Origin: Nigrospora sphaerica
Lineage: Eukaryota; Ascomycota; Sordariomycetes; Amphisphaeriales; Apiosporaceae
Length of the DNA stretch: 64,000 nucleotides
Assembly (NCBI GenBank): GCA_018287875.1
Contig: JAGVVL010000015.1
Coordinates: forward strand, 186,001 to 250,000
Direction: 5' to 3'
Position numbers and translations under genes: made by a program. Shown here piece by piece: positions 31,884 through 44,000 of this stretch (positions within the stretch are counted from its first letter, which is position 1; every line of letters begins with the position of its first letter). The notes beneath the pieces are model-generated. The model made no database searches, was not told where the DNA came from, and saw only the letters and a program-made list of their open reading frames with translations.

Positions 31884-34061
31884 ATATCTCGCGAACCAGC
31901 TGGTTCTTCTTTTTGCCCTCGCGGGTTACGCTTTTGTAAGCGCGGCTGGTTCGGCTTGTGGCATGTGCGGCGAGCGGATGTGGTTGCGCTTGCCGTAGGT
32001 CAACGGCGGCCCCGCGCGTGTACGACTCGTCCCTCCGCGCACAAGCGCACTCGACGGAGCGTCATCTGCGTCAAGCCGTGTGCAATTATGCAGGGGATTT
32101 CTAGCTCAAAGATTGCCAAATGTCCTCGGGCACCCCAATTCGTCGTTCCCGACCGACCTGCGCCGTCCCTGGAGCCACTCATTAGGGCGGCCGACGACGC
32201 CGGGGGATGGTGACCTCGTGTTGTTACGAAGGACCCCGCAAGCAGGGTAAGCCTTTGGGAACCAACACTCTATCCTCCATCGTGACACCTTCACACCCGG
32301 GATGGTAGTACAATTTACCATCCACACCATTAAGAACCTACCCCCACGCATGCCACCTTACAAAGTTTCCCGGAAGCCTTGCGTCTCGGCCTGGGGGAGA
32401 CGGGGGTCGAGTGCCATGTTACACCACCACCGAGGCAGTCGACCATAAGCGCCGGGGCCCCGGGGGGTCAGAGTCTTGTACCACCCGACGCGCCCCTGTC
32501 GCATGGGATGCATCCTGGCTTTGGCAGTTCGCCAGGGGCGACGGGCCGCCCGTCGATGTATGCAGCACTGCCGGCAACCCCCCCCCCCCCCCTTCCCTGT
32601 CAAGAGGATGTTCCCGCCGTCGGGAGGGAACCGGGGGCCGTCCCGCTCGTCAAGGCCGGGTCGAAGGTCGGCGGCGTCCCGCCCGCCCGTGCAATCCCCG
32701 AGGTTCCGAGTATGGAGAACAAAGCAAGGAGCAGGAGGCGTTGTCGGGGGACCAAGACTTGCATTATGAAGCCGGGGCCGGGGTTTGGCGTGTCACTTCT
32801 GAGTGAGTGTGGGTGCACAGGCAGTCGACGGAGGCGTGATATGGAGACATGCCCTACCTGCCTGTTGTGGAAGCTAGTGGCTGTCCGTCGCCACCACCGT
32901 CGGACGGGCGGACGGAGGGACAGCCCGTGACGGGATCTATGGCCTACGCTTCTACTTTGACAACCCCCCGGACCCCAGCGGATTCCGGTTCGCCAGCCTA
33001 GCCAAAACGCACGGGATAGCGCGCCGTGGGGTTCGTGTGAGGGAGGTCTGGGGCATCCCCGGACGGGAGCATTTACCCCAAGCTTTTTGTTAGGGGCGTT
33101 AGTGTCCGGCGCTGCGGCAACCCATGCAGTGGCGGATGGGCGTCGTATCAAGGTGACAGTGACAGATGGCCTAGGGTTAGTGGGCGACGGGGGCCCCTGC
33201 ATACAGGCACCCTCAGTATTTTTACTTTTCTCATCGTCCTTGCTTCCCATCTCTATACCTCGGTAGTCCTCCAGGTACTGCGTATATCAGCTGACTCAAG
33301 TGTGAATGGGGACGCAACGGTTCCCTAACCATCATACGGGTGGGAACGAGAACCCTTGAACCGTTCTCGCTTCCGTCACTAGAGAAGTAGGTACCCTCTG
33401 TACGGAAGCGATGACAGCGGGTGGCTGGGGGCGCCAGTGGGGAAGCCTGTCGGTGCTCGGTGCCCCGCCGTGGCTTTACCGTCTACAGACCCGCCATTCC
33501 GTTCAGCCCTGTTTACACGGTACAGTAAGCGCTTTACGGGCAAGCACCTCTCGGCGACGCCAGCTCCTGGGCTGACCGTGCCAAGCCGTGGCCAGTCACG
33601 ATGCATCCACTCAACGCCCTTCTTCCCAGCGGCTGGTTGGGGTGGTGGCCATGGACAATGGACGAGAGAGGCGGCACAGCAGGGCACCGCAGAGCAGGAA
33701 CCGGTACAAGTACGAACCAATTTAGCCGTACGGCCTCTCTTCCCGCTGCGTTTGGTTGTTACTTTCCCTACCCTCTGTTCCCCCTCGCCGTTCGTCTCCC
33801 CGTCCTCTTCCCCCGCGCGTCTCCCCCTCCTGTTCCCCCGCGCGTCGCCGCGCCCGCCGGCCTCTCGCCCCCCGACCGCGCAGGCCCCAAAAACCCCGCG
33901 GCCATTGACGACGTCGACGACGACATCTTGTCGCTTTTCCCCGTTCCAGTACTACCTATTGACCGCTAAGGCCCGACGACGACCCGGTCCTGGAATTTGC
34001 CGCGCGGCGGGCCAATTCTCGCAACGGCGCGCGCTACTCGCGCGCCTTCCCTGCCTCTCCC
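31884..34061. other. Gene-poor spacer
   Basis: 2.2 kb, with a C15 homopolymer around 32578-32592 and no supported gene. Open frames overlap on both strands and lack recognisable features. Confidence 0.4.
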
Positions 34062-34451
34062 ATGTTCCTCCCCCGCAACATGCGCTGGACGAGGTCGCTC
34101 GTGCTGGTGCTGATCCTGGGCGTCGCCGTTGCGACGCTGATGCTCATGTAGGTCCTTTCTCCTTCCTGTCCCACCCTCCCCCCACCCATCTTTCAGTCCC
34201 CTCCCTACGAAAAGGTAAGGGGACGGGCGCGAAAAGAAGGGAAGAAAGAAATAAATAAATCCGTGTGGCTCACCGCTGGCGAAACCCCCCACCCCTTCGC
34301 GCCGTCCAACAGTCTGCGCCGCCCCACGTCGTCGTACGACCTGCTCTACCAGTTCGCCGCCGAGGACGAGATTGCCTTCCGCCCGGCCCCGGACCGCGAC
34401 CGCGCCCGCGACCGCGCCGCGCCGCCCGCCGCCGACGACGCCGTGCCGTGA
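34062..34451 (+). CDS. Small single-pass membrane protein
   Basis: Two exons, 34062-34147 and 34313-34451, with a 165-nt intron (GTAGGT donor, CAACAG acceptor). They give a 74-aa protein that no single open frame shows whole. The N-terminus MFLPRNMRWTRSLVLVLILG continues into a hydrophobic segment of about 19 residues after a basic patch, so it is likely a signal anchor with Arg on the cytosolic side. The C-terminal half has RRPTSSYDLLYQFAAEDEI and then an Asp/Arg/Ala-rich tail. The join keeps frame and both halves look protein-like, which supports the model. No family is recognised. An upstream exon cannot be excluded. Confidence 0.55.
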
Positions 34452-35520
34452 GGAACCGCGAAAAGCCCGGGGAAATCGCGCGCCCGCCTGCGCCCGCCCT
34501 CCCTCGTCGCGCCGCCGCGGTGGCGGGCGTCGGCGGTCCCTGACGAGGAGCGAAAAAAACCCGACCAAAGAAGAATACACCGACCTGCTTCTTCCCCTTC
34601 CCCCTTCCGCTTCCACGGCGTAAAAAGATAGCTTGTAGACGAATTCCCCCAGGGTCTCTACGCACACGGGGGGGGGGGGGGCGGGCGGGCGACTGATGGC
34701 GAGCCATGCCTCAGCCCAACCCGACTCGGCTCGTCCTGCTTGCGACCGCCCCACTCTTTGCATCCCCGCTGCGCAGAACCTCGGGGAGGGGGCGAAGTCG
34801 ACCAGGAGCGTGGCACGGAAAGGTAGTGCCACGGTACCCATGCCTACGACGGACGCACCACCAGTTGCCGCGCCCAGCACCCCCCGTCCGAGCCACCATG
34901 TGTGCGCTTGCGGAGCGACAAGGCCTCGACCGCCAAGCGCACGGGACGTGGCCGCAGTGGCTCTCTGCCTGGGGATCGGTTGCGTCAAGGTATCGGCAAT
35001 CGAGAGGGTTGCGGTGAAGGGGATGCTCCGAATATGTACAATTGAGGAAGGGGGCCGTGCCTTGCATGTCTATCTACTAAAGTAGCCACCCACCCGACAA
35101 GGATGGCTTGCCGAGGAGGGTTTGGGAAAGAGACGGGAGGCGCCTGGAATGGGTCAACGAGGATCAAAACGACGAAAATGGAGTTTGGCATCCTCGTTCC
35201 TCTCGGGGGGTGGGCTGGATTTCCAGACACTCGTGCTCCGGATGGAGTCCCCGCGGAGACCTGGAACTTCCAATCCCACCCCGTACGTACCAACATGCCA
35301 AAAAGAACCTCGTCGCCGGCGCCGGCTCCACTGCCCAAGAGACACGAGGGGACCTTCAGGATGACCGAGCTGGCCGAGACTCTGCAGAAAGAGCCCCAGC
35401 GAAGAAAGAAGTAGATGGTGTGTGAATGAAGATGAGGAAGATGAAGAAGAGGACCGAAAAAGGGAAAGAAAAAGAACCACTCCCCCCCCCCCCCCCCAAA
35501 ATTTCCGTGTATACTGGTCA
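34452..35520. other. Spacer with homopolymer tracts
   Basis: About 1 kb between the small membrane protein and a tandem-repeat region. It has a G run around 34669-34681, GA-rich DNA near 35425-35475 and a C run near 35484-35498. No gene is supported. Confidence 0.4.
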
Positions 35521-35760
35521 CGGCGCAAGCCGAACCAAACCACTTCCTGTTTTCTGCTTCTGTCTGCAGTGTAAGCAATGCTTATCTGCGGCGCAAGCCG
35601 ATGTTTTTCTTATTTTTTTGTATGTTTCTTTTATTCATGTTTCCGGTTGGCGTCTGTAATGCAGGCTATGTTTGTCTGCGGCGCAAGCCGATGACTTTTT
35701 TTTTTTTCGTTTCCGGCTGGCGTTCGCAGTACAAGTTCTGCTTGTCTGCGGCGCAAGTCT
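35521..35760 (+). repeat. Short tandem repeat of CGGCGCAAGCCGA-containing units
   Basis: Four units start at 35521, 35589, 35679 and 35749 (spacing 68, 90 and 70 bp). Each has CGGCGCAAGCCGA or a variant, preceded by a CTTGTCTG-like string and, in the inner units, TTCCGGYTGGCGT. One more copy of CGGCGCAAGCCGA lies at 39227-39239, on the other side of the RRM pseudogene. Confidence 0.65.
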
Positions 35761-35814
35761 ATATTATTTTTCTCGTTCACGCTGGCTCGTCCGGTGGGCA
35801 CGTGGGGGCGCGCT

Positions 35815-35898
35815 TGGGAAGCAAAGTCGGCCTCGTACGCCTCTGCGTGGCGCTTCCTGGTCAAACTCCACTTCTGTGGAGGGCCAAGTATACGACGC
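35815..35898 (+). repeat. Left copy of a diverged 84-bp direct repeat flanking the RRM pseudogene
   Basis: Matches 39359-39442 without gaps at 71 of 84 positions by hand alignment (TGGGAAGC...GACGC). With the shared CGGCGCAAGCCGA and GGCTYGTCCG strings upstream in both places, these could be the conserved ends of old terminal repeats. Confidence 0.65.
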
Positions 35899-37130
35899 TA
35901 TAGTCGAGTTATTTCCGAATGGAATACAAAGTTCGTGTTGTTTTGCGGTGGAGGTTAAACGCCCTGATGCACATGTCCCGTATAAACTCGTAAATCAAGC
36001 CATTGTCGCCGAATCTACACTGCTTGCTTAACGTCATTTGTCCCAGTGTCAAGGGGTACATAGGCGACATCCAAAGCAAATTGCATGTGACTTTCAAGGC
36101 CTCGCCGCACAGCCCTCCTCTAAGTACCTCGTGATGTTGTGGTCGAGGATACAGCCACTGAAACAGAAAGCTGCCGCCACTTGTCATACAGGCGACACTG
36201 ACGATCTCGACGACACCCTCATTCCATAAGACGCGCTCGCAGCCCGGAAGACAGCAGGGCCTGGACTGTGGGTTAATCCTCCGTTCTCACCTGGCCTTGT
36301 TCGGCCTGCTCGCCATGGGAGAGGACGATGGTATTGGTATTTTAAATGAGCCATCGACACCACCAGTCCTGGCTACCGTCTCTGTGCGTTAATATCATGT
36401 CATTAGACTACGACAGCGACATGACCTCCAGCATCTGCGATTTTGTGAACACCTTATACGAGATCTGATGGAGAAACATCGCACGGTGGGCCGCCGACGC
36501 CTTCGTCACAGGTCACCCGGGCCGTCGGGGTTGACGGCGGATCGAGTTCATGCGGTTATTATAGGCCTCGCTTCCCTGTGGCCCTGTGGGTACAGTATAC
36601 GGAGGGAAACTGCATATCTGCGTAACCTACTATTAACCGCCGTGCAACTATCGCTTGAATCAGTGTGTATATGGAGGAGTAATTCATGTCAGTACATGCT
36701 GGCCTGTCAACTACGTATGCTGGTCACGGAAAGCTGGAATTATGGGCATTTGATGACCATTTTTGCCTTTTTAGAGGGTTATAGATTTGACTGGTGGGGG
36801 GTACCTGCCCAAGTCTTAGGCAACCAGAAATACCCATCTCTATCCAGACGGGCACACCTCGAATTATATTCTCACTGTTTGCCCCGCCCTGGAGATCTGC
36901 TAGATCGCGTCTTTTTTTCCCTTGCGCGGAGGTCGTCAACAAACTGTCCGTCACACACACTCACTCATCATCATCTCCCCATCAACAGTGCCACACTAAC
37001 AAACGACTTTCTCGTTGCCCGAGTTCACCATCGACAAAAGCGTAAGCTGGTATCCATACGTGAAGGAATCGCTACTGACTCGTTCGTGGCAGCGCTACTG
37101 TACCACCCGCATTCGCACAGCGATTCTGTC
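35899..37130. other. Region between direct repeat and microsatellite; no supported gene
   Basis: Moderately AT-richer DNA. A plus-strand open frame 36468-37229 ends in a long Arg-Pro repeat made by the microsatellite. It could be joined in frame to the RRM reading through a GTAAGT...AG intron at 37226-37290, but its protein is otherwise featureless, so it is more likely 5' untranslated. Confidence 0.35.
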
Positions 37131-37219
37131 CGCCCACGTCCACGTCCACGTCCACGTCCACGCCCACGTCCACGTCCACGCCCACGTCCACGCCCACGTC
37201 CACGCCCACGCCCACGCCC
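37131..37219 (+). repeat. Hexanucleotide microsatellite (CCACGY)n
   Basis: About 15 tandem units of CCACGT/CCACGC. In the plus frame of the neighbouring open frame it spells Arg-Pro repeats. It lies just upstream of the RRM pseudogene. Confidence 0.9.
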
Positions 37220-37294
37220 AATCGCGTAAGTTTATATCTCGTTACTCTGGACATCTACGCCGGTGGGATACATTCTGACCTCATAGACAGCACT

Positions 37295-39161
37295 ATGGAC
37301 GGAAAGATCGAACATCTCGACTTCCAAGGCACAACAGCCTTCTGGCGTGTGGCCAACACTAAGCACCGCGTTGTTCGCGTCACCAACATACACAGAACGG
37401 TATCGAGACCAGAGATGACCCGGTTTCTGCAGGCCAATCAGTTCCCGGACTGCAAGGTCCATTGGGTCATGGGCCCAGGTACTGGACAGCACACGGGAGT
37501 ATGCTACTTAATGTTCCAACACAAGGAGACTGCCGGCAAGGCGCTGGAACTGAGCGGCCGGTCCCTGCGGCGCCAAACAATTCGCGTGGATGTGGCCAGG
37601 TCTGCTCGACTAAACAAACCGCAGAATGCAGCGCCGGCCCGACCAGCCCTCCCTCCCACGGCCGGATTTGCTGCCCGGTCTGCTCAAGTGGCTCCCCCTT
37701 CCCCCTCCAGGCACGCAGTTTTGCGCCTCAACCTGCTGCCCTGCCTGCCCGGGTGCCCCTCCCACATCTCCAAGCGAAACCCCAGTTCCCCCAGCCTCGC
37801 ACCGCCGACACCGCGGCCAATTTTGCGCCTACGCCTACGCCTACGCCCACGGGCCCCACGCCTGCTCTTGTTTCTGCGCCTGCTCCCGCTCCCAAGCCAA
37901 GTCCGACCCCGCCTTCACACCCTGCCGACTCCGGCGCCGTTGTCCTCAGAGAACAACTGGCCAAGGCCCAGACGGAGAGCGCCTAGATGGATCTAGTAAT
38001 TGCCCAGAAGGACTATCAGAACAGATTATTGGAGATCGAGATAGAATGGCTAAAGGCTCAACTGGAAAGTCGACAAGTCTCTGCAATCGAGGCTGTCCGC
38101 CCCATCGCCCCGTCAAGTCAACAAGTGCCTGCCACTGTGACTGCTTCGCCCCCGGCCCCTCCAAGTCAGAGAGCTTCCGCCGTTGAGGCTGTACCCGGCG
38201 CCACTCCAGCCAAGCAGGAGGAGCCTACAGCTGTGGCTGTCCGACTTCCGCCCGCCTCTAAGCAACCGCCGGCTCCTGGCCACAGAGCGCCAACACCTGT
38301 TACGGCCAGGTTGTTGCCCCCTGTATTTGAGGGTGAGGAATTGGGGGTATACCAAGACCGCTGGCTGTATACTCTCGACTGAATCGAGGACGCCGGGACA
38401 TATTACATGTCGACGGAGGGCGTCGTCAAGGAACTCTCGCCCGGGGTAACTACTAACCCTGTTATTCGCGAATGCTTCTCGGGGCGAATATACCCCACGC
38501 CGGGCAGTAAGACGAGCAAGCAAGTACCGCTCGTCTATGTGGAACAGGAGACCCTTGCAAGTGGAAAGGCCGTGCCGCTTAGCGAACTGGAGCAATACAA
38601 GCAAAATGGCTGGTATGAACCGCTCCCTGCAAAGACGGTCCTTGATCGGCGGGGTGCCGACGAACGGCGTTGCGGGGCGATCGAGGACATTCATACCATC
38701 GACAAGCCTCACCTCGACAGGCCCATATTCTTCGGGCCGCAGCTCGGCTCCGGCGCATTCCTCGGGACTGGGAGACTGCCGAGGGAGGCATTGCTACAAT
38801 GCCATTTGACCAATACCCGGGTCCGGCCCAATACGATGGTCAGGGCACCCAGGCACCCTGTGGCTTTCATCGCAAATACCCGATCCCCGCCGGTGTAGGT
38901 GTGGACTGGGGAGACTATGCTCGTTTCACCCAGTGGCAGGAGTTCGGTAGACATGTCACCAAGGACATAGTGGACCCATACATCAAGCAGTGGGAAGAGG
39001 ACCACAGAATCACGCTCGTCGAACAGGACACCGGTGTCACCGAGGTCATCGACGACGAGCAGTGTATCGTCTCCATGCCCGGTCCTTCCAAAGCGAAGCC
39101 TCTTCGTGAGCGACTTGAATCACGCGGCACAACAGACAACGACCCTGCCGACGTGGCGTAG
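37295..39161 (+). pseudogene. Degenerate RRM-domain protein gene
   Basis: Starts MDGKIEHLDFQGTTAFWRV and has an RRM-like fold region at about residues 25-105 (RVVRVTNIHRTVSRPEMTRF, then TGVCYLMFQHKETAGKALEL). The reading then changes frame to a Pro/Ala-rich linker (frame ending at 37984). It continues in that same frame past TAG at 37984 (ESA-stop-MDLVIAQKDYQNRL) and TGA at 38380 (YTLD-stop-IEDAGTYYMS), and changes frame again near 38800 to QYPGPAQYDGQGTQAPCGF and KQWEEDHRITLVEQDTG, ending at 39161. The stops fit CAG-to-TAG and CGA-to-TGA, as RIP gives. A 5' intron (37226-37286 or 37290, GTAAGT donor) probably precedes the ATG. Function unknown; it may be an RNA-binding protein or a Gag-like ORF of an uncharacterised element, given the flanking direct repeats. 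Confidence 0.55.
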
Positions 39162-39358
39162 GCCTTTGTCTCACACTCCCCCGTTCGCCTCTACAAGCCA
39201 CAAGGCATCATAGTGTACCCCGCGCGCGGCGCAAGCCGAGCACTCTCATACACCTGCTTTCCCCGGGCAACGTTAGATTGAGGGTCTGGCTTGTCCGTGG
39301 TGGAAGCCAAAAGTCTTCTACGTCGGTTCGACCATTGATCGCGTTGGGTGTGCGCGTC

Positions 39359-39442
39359 TGGGAAGCGAAGTCGGACTCGTACGCCTCAACGTGGCGCTTC
39401 CTGGTAAACGTCCATTTCGGTAGAGGGCCAAGTACGAGACGC
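39359..39442 (+). repeat. Right copy of a diverged 84-bp direct repeat flanking the RRM pseudogene
   Basis: Partner of 35815-35898 (71 of 84 positions identical, no gaps). It is preceded at 39227 by CGGCGCAAGCCGA, which also occurs in the tandem array on the left. Confidence 0.65.
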
Positions 39443-39737
39443 AATGTGCACAAAGTGAGGTCACGGGCAACGAATTTTTCTCTGAGGTGTTAAAATTAGG
39501 CGTTGTAAATGTGTAAAAATCCACGACAATCCTTATAGCGTTTTCACGAGACGTAGGTGCGATCCGAAGGCAATGCTGTCAGCAAGCACTCAGTCAATTG
39601 AAGATATCTAAACCTGAGGAGGGGCTGGGGAAAAAACTTCTCGAAACCGACCCCACACGGCGATAACTTCACAACCACGACTCTGAAACCCACCGGATAG
39701 CCCGGAAACTGTTCCTAGGGCCCCATTTACCCTAGAA

Positions 39738-41095
39738 ATGGTCGATCCACCACCCTCGAGGCAAAGCGCGGGTGGCGGGAACCCCCAACGTCCCGCCCCA
39801 CCACCCGAGCCGTCGCCTCCAGACTCGCGTACGCCATCGCCAAGCAGCAACACGGCACCTGGACGCAGTCCAGAAGCCATTCGCAGCACCGTAAACAGCC
39901 TTAGACGCTTCTTAGCTGGTGATTCCGACGTTGCCACCTTAGTCGCAGCCGTACAAGCCGCCATCCCGGTCCTCGAGGCGGCAGCTAAGGAACCAGACAA
40001 CCAGACTAGCATCGAGAGACGCATCGATGCCATCGAGAACACGCTTCAGGCCATCCACAAGCACATTAAGGCTCCTAAGATATACGCTGCCGCTGCCACC
40101 GCCATAACCGCCGCTCCCTCACTTAGAGCCCCTCAGATAGCTAAGGCGCTCCCTCCCCGTCAGGAACGAGAGATCACCGTCAAGGCTACAGAGACAGAAG
40201 GACGCACCTACGCAGAGATCGTTCGCAAGATCAACACCGCCGCAGGGAGAGAGGCAGCAGTAGCAGCACGTAAGCTCCCTAGCGGAGACTACGCTATCAT
40301 ATGCAAGACAGCAGCGGAGAAACAAGCCCTAGAAGCCGACCTAAACTGGACCGCCGAGGCCTTCGGAGAGAGTGCCTCCATCTAGAAGAGAAAGATCCTG
40401 GTGGTGGCCCATAGCATTAACAAAGAGGCCATAGAGACGAACCAAGGGCAGCTAGGAGTCCAACTCCGGAACCAGCCCGGCGGCCCTATCGACGTACTAG
40501 AGGCCAAGCTACCTCGCAACGCTAAGACCTCGTCTGGGAAGGTCACGGCCCTATATATTGCAGTACCCACGGTTCAACAAGCGGAACAGCTATGTCGAGA
40601 CAGCCTTATTTGGCAGTATAGCTACTATCTATACGAGCCCTTCGCCGAAGGAGCACAGCTTAAGCAATACTACCACTGTTACCGTTATGGACATATCGCC
40701 TATGTCTGCCGCCACGCACACAGGTGCGGGCTCTGCTCTTCAATAAAGCATGATGATAAAGAATGCCCAGAAGCCGAGAATAAGAGCCGGTACTGCTGTC
40801 TAGCATACTAAGGACCACACACTACGTGGTCTAAGGAGTGCCCAGTCCGCTAAGAGCAGGTCCAGATTGCCAAGGCTGCTTATATCACAAGACCGAAGGG
40901 ATTCGCACTGCCCTTATAAGAACCCCCTAAGACAACAGCCGAAGATTAGCAGACAGTTCAGCCGCGGAAGCGTCGAGCGACTAGCTGCTGTACTAGAAGC
41001 ACTGGCAGAGCCCGCAGTAGAACCTACGAAGAGATAGACGACATAGACATCGAAACACCGGAGTCAACACTAAACAGCATCCACGTTCGACTATA
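39738..41095 (+). pseudogene. LINE ORF1 (Gag-like nucleic-acid-binding protein) with RIP stops
   Basis: Starts MVDPPPSRQSAGGG with a Pro/Ser-rich N-terminus, then a helical region and an Ala-rich stretch. Near the C-terminus are CCHC-type knuckles: CYRYGHIAYVC, then CGLCSSIKHDDKEC, and a third in CCLAY-stop-GPHTTWSKEC. In-frame stops occur at 40383 (TAG), 40809 and 40852 (TAA), each explained by one C-to-T change. Read through, the frame is continuous to about 41095. The protein would bind element RNA in the ribonucleoprotein particle. Confidence 0.8.
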
Positions 41096-44000
41096 ACAGC
41101 GCTAAGGATCCTACACTGGAACACGCAGAAAAGCAAGAAAGCACAGATCCCGGTAGTTGATGCCATCTCCGAAGAGTACGACGTCCTGGCTATCCAAGAG
41201 CCCTGGCGAAACCCAAATATGCCGACCACCTACTACCCGAGATCCTCTCCATACTACCTACTCTACGCAACCGAGGGAGGTAGGGCATGCATTTATATTA
41301 ATAAGAAGTACACCCCAGCGTAGTGGATATACAAGGCGCAGCCAGATAGGTGTCACATCATAATCCAACTACCAGACGGTCCCATAATAGTCGTCTGCAT
41401 ATACTCGCCTCCCCCTGGGTCCACCAGCAGATCGGACCTGCCCGCTATCGAAGCCCTCTATGCCGAACCCCAGCTAAGACGAACAGTCCTCGTGGGAGAC
41501 TTCAACTTCCACCACCCCGTCTGGGGAGGATACAACGTCCGACCCCATAGGGCAGCTGATAAGCTGCTCCAGCTAGCAGAATCCTGGAGACTCCAGCTGA
41601 TCACACCCCCTGGAACACCGACATGGACTCGAAGAGGGTGCATGGACTCCACAATCGACCTAGCGTGGGCCACAGACGATCTCCGAACTGCCTACGACGG
41701 GTACGCCCCATATGCTGGATCCGATCACCTCCCGCAGGTGATACGCGTGGCTGGACCCCATATAGACCGCCAAGACAGGCCACGACGTAGCTGGAAAACA
41801 GCTGACTATAACCAGGCGAAGGCAGAAGCGGCATACCTACCATAGCCAGGGCGACTCGAGACACTAGAAGAAATCGATAGCTACATTGAAACGTTAACTA
41901 AGGAATTAACTCGGATAGCCGACTTAGTTGCCCCCCTCCGCTACTCTAAAGGGAGAGGCAAAGCCTAGTGGAACCGTAAGACAGAAGAAGCTATAGAGAA
42001 GGAGCGAAGAGCCTAGCAGATATGGCTTTCTAATAGGACGGACGTAGCTTAGCGAGCCCTTCAGTAGTCAACTCTCTTAAAGAAGAAAGCAATCCGAGAA
42101 GCTAAGACAGCATCCTAGAGATATATGCTCCACAAGGCGTCTAGCTAGCCAGCTGGCGTCTAGAATATCGTAAGATAGGCAAGAACAGAAGGAGCAGCAC
42201 CGCCGTTACCCCCGGCAGTCCCTACACTCTACACACCGCGTGGCGAAGCAACGACCTATAAGGAGAAAACAGAGGCCTTCCAAGAGAGGTTCTATCCCCT
42301 CCCTAAGGCTACGTACACCGGCTTCCGAACAACGAACCGGCTCGCAGCGCCTCTCGATATAGATAGCAAGGTGACAGCAGAACAAGTCTAAGACGTCCTT
42401 ACTAAGGCAGGCCAGTGGAAGGCACCTAGACTAGACCAGCTTCCGAACGGATTCCTTAAACGCCTAGGAAAGCCCCTCTTCTAGGCCTTGGCCTCCCTAG
42501 CAAAAGCGTGCTAGCATATAGGATACTATCTAAGAGCGTTCCGGAAAGCAGTCACCGTTATCCTCCGGAAGCCAGGAAAGCAGCCAAACGAGTATCACTA
42601 AGCCGGCAGATGGAGACCTATCGCGCTGCTTAACACTATAGGGAAAGCGATCGAGAGCCTACTAGCGTAACAGCTAGCTAGCTTTGCCGAAAAGAACAGA
42701 CTGCTCCCGGACGAACAGATAGGCAACCGGAAAGGCCGCTCCATAGAAACAGCCTTACGGTTGCTAACGGACCTAGTCTGTACAGCCTGGAAATATGGAG
42801 GCGTAGCAACCCTTTTTTCGCTGGATATTTCGGGCGCTTTCGACTCGGTTGACTATAAAAGGCTCCTCGCTAACCTGCGAGCGCTAAGGGTCCCTATATA
42901 GACTATTAGCTAGATCCGAAGCTTCTTATTTAACCGGTCCACTACGTTATTCTTCGATAGCTAGGAATCGGACGAGATCCTAGTTCCGGCAGGCGTCCCG
43001 TAGGGCTCACCCTTATCGCCTATCCTCTTCTGCCTCTATACAGCCGGTCTTTATAAGGCTCTCCACGCTATACCAGGAATAGCTACTATAGCCTTCGTAG
43101 ACAACACGAACCTTGTGGGCTTCGGTTTAGACCCCGAGCAGACTTACGAGCGGCTAGAAGCCGCTCACAGGATCTGTAAAGAATAGGCAGTTAGCCATAG
43201 CATAACCTTTGCAATCCAGAAATATCACCTAGTCCACTTCTCTCGAAGACGGAAAGGTCCGGATATAAAGATAGCCTTAGAAGGCCACGAAATCGAACCA
43301 GAAGACTCCTGCCGCGTCCTTGGCATCCAGGTAGATAGACGCCTCCGCTAGGACGTCCACATCTAGTCGCTATCGAAGAAGATAGCGACGCAGGTCTATG
43401 CTCTAGACTGGATAGCCGGCTCGACATGGGGCGCGTCTCTCCAGCGAGCCCGCTAAGTCTATACAGCCATCGTACAGTCTGCGATAGGCTATAGAGCTTC
43501 AGAGTGGCACCGCCAGATCTCGAAAAATAGAGCCAAGGCACTTAACAACGTCCAGACAGAGTGCCTCCGAAAGGTCACAGGAGTTTTCAAAGCCACGGCC
43601 ACTGCAGTACTAGAAACGGAAGCTTACGTGTCCCCCTTAAACACGTGGCTCAACAGAAGGGTGGCGGCATCGGAAGAGAGGCTCCAACAGCCGCGTATCG
43701 CATCACTCATCCAAGCAAGGTGCGATAGCGCAGCTAGATGGATCCTAACAAGACCGACTCGCCGGCGCAGACCGAAAGGCCCCGACGCTCCCGATCGTAA
43801 GAGGTGGCTAGACGAATAGCTAGCTGGAGACTCAGCACATAAGGCTAAGGAGAGAGACTGGCTTTAAAGATAGCAACAAGCGTAGCAAAATCGAACAGCA
43901 CGAACCCCGACAGCAACTAAGATGCCGCCAGACAAACACGTCCTCAAGCTCCATAAGGGACTCCATAAAGCCGAGAGCTCCATCCTCGTCCAAGCGAGGA

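Noticed and set aside
36468..37229. 253-codon frame ending in Arg-Pro repeats
   Set aside because: The repeat is microsatellite-derived and the remainder lacks features. It may be the 5' leader of the RRM gene.
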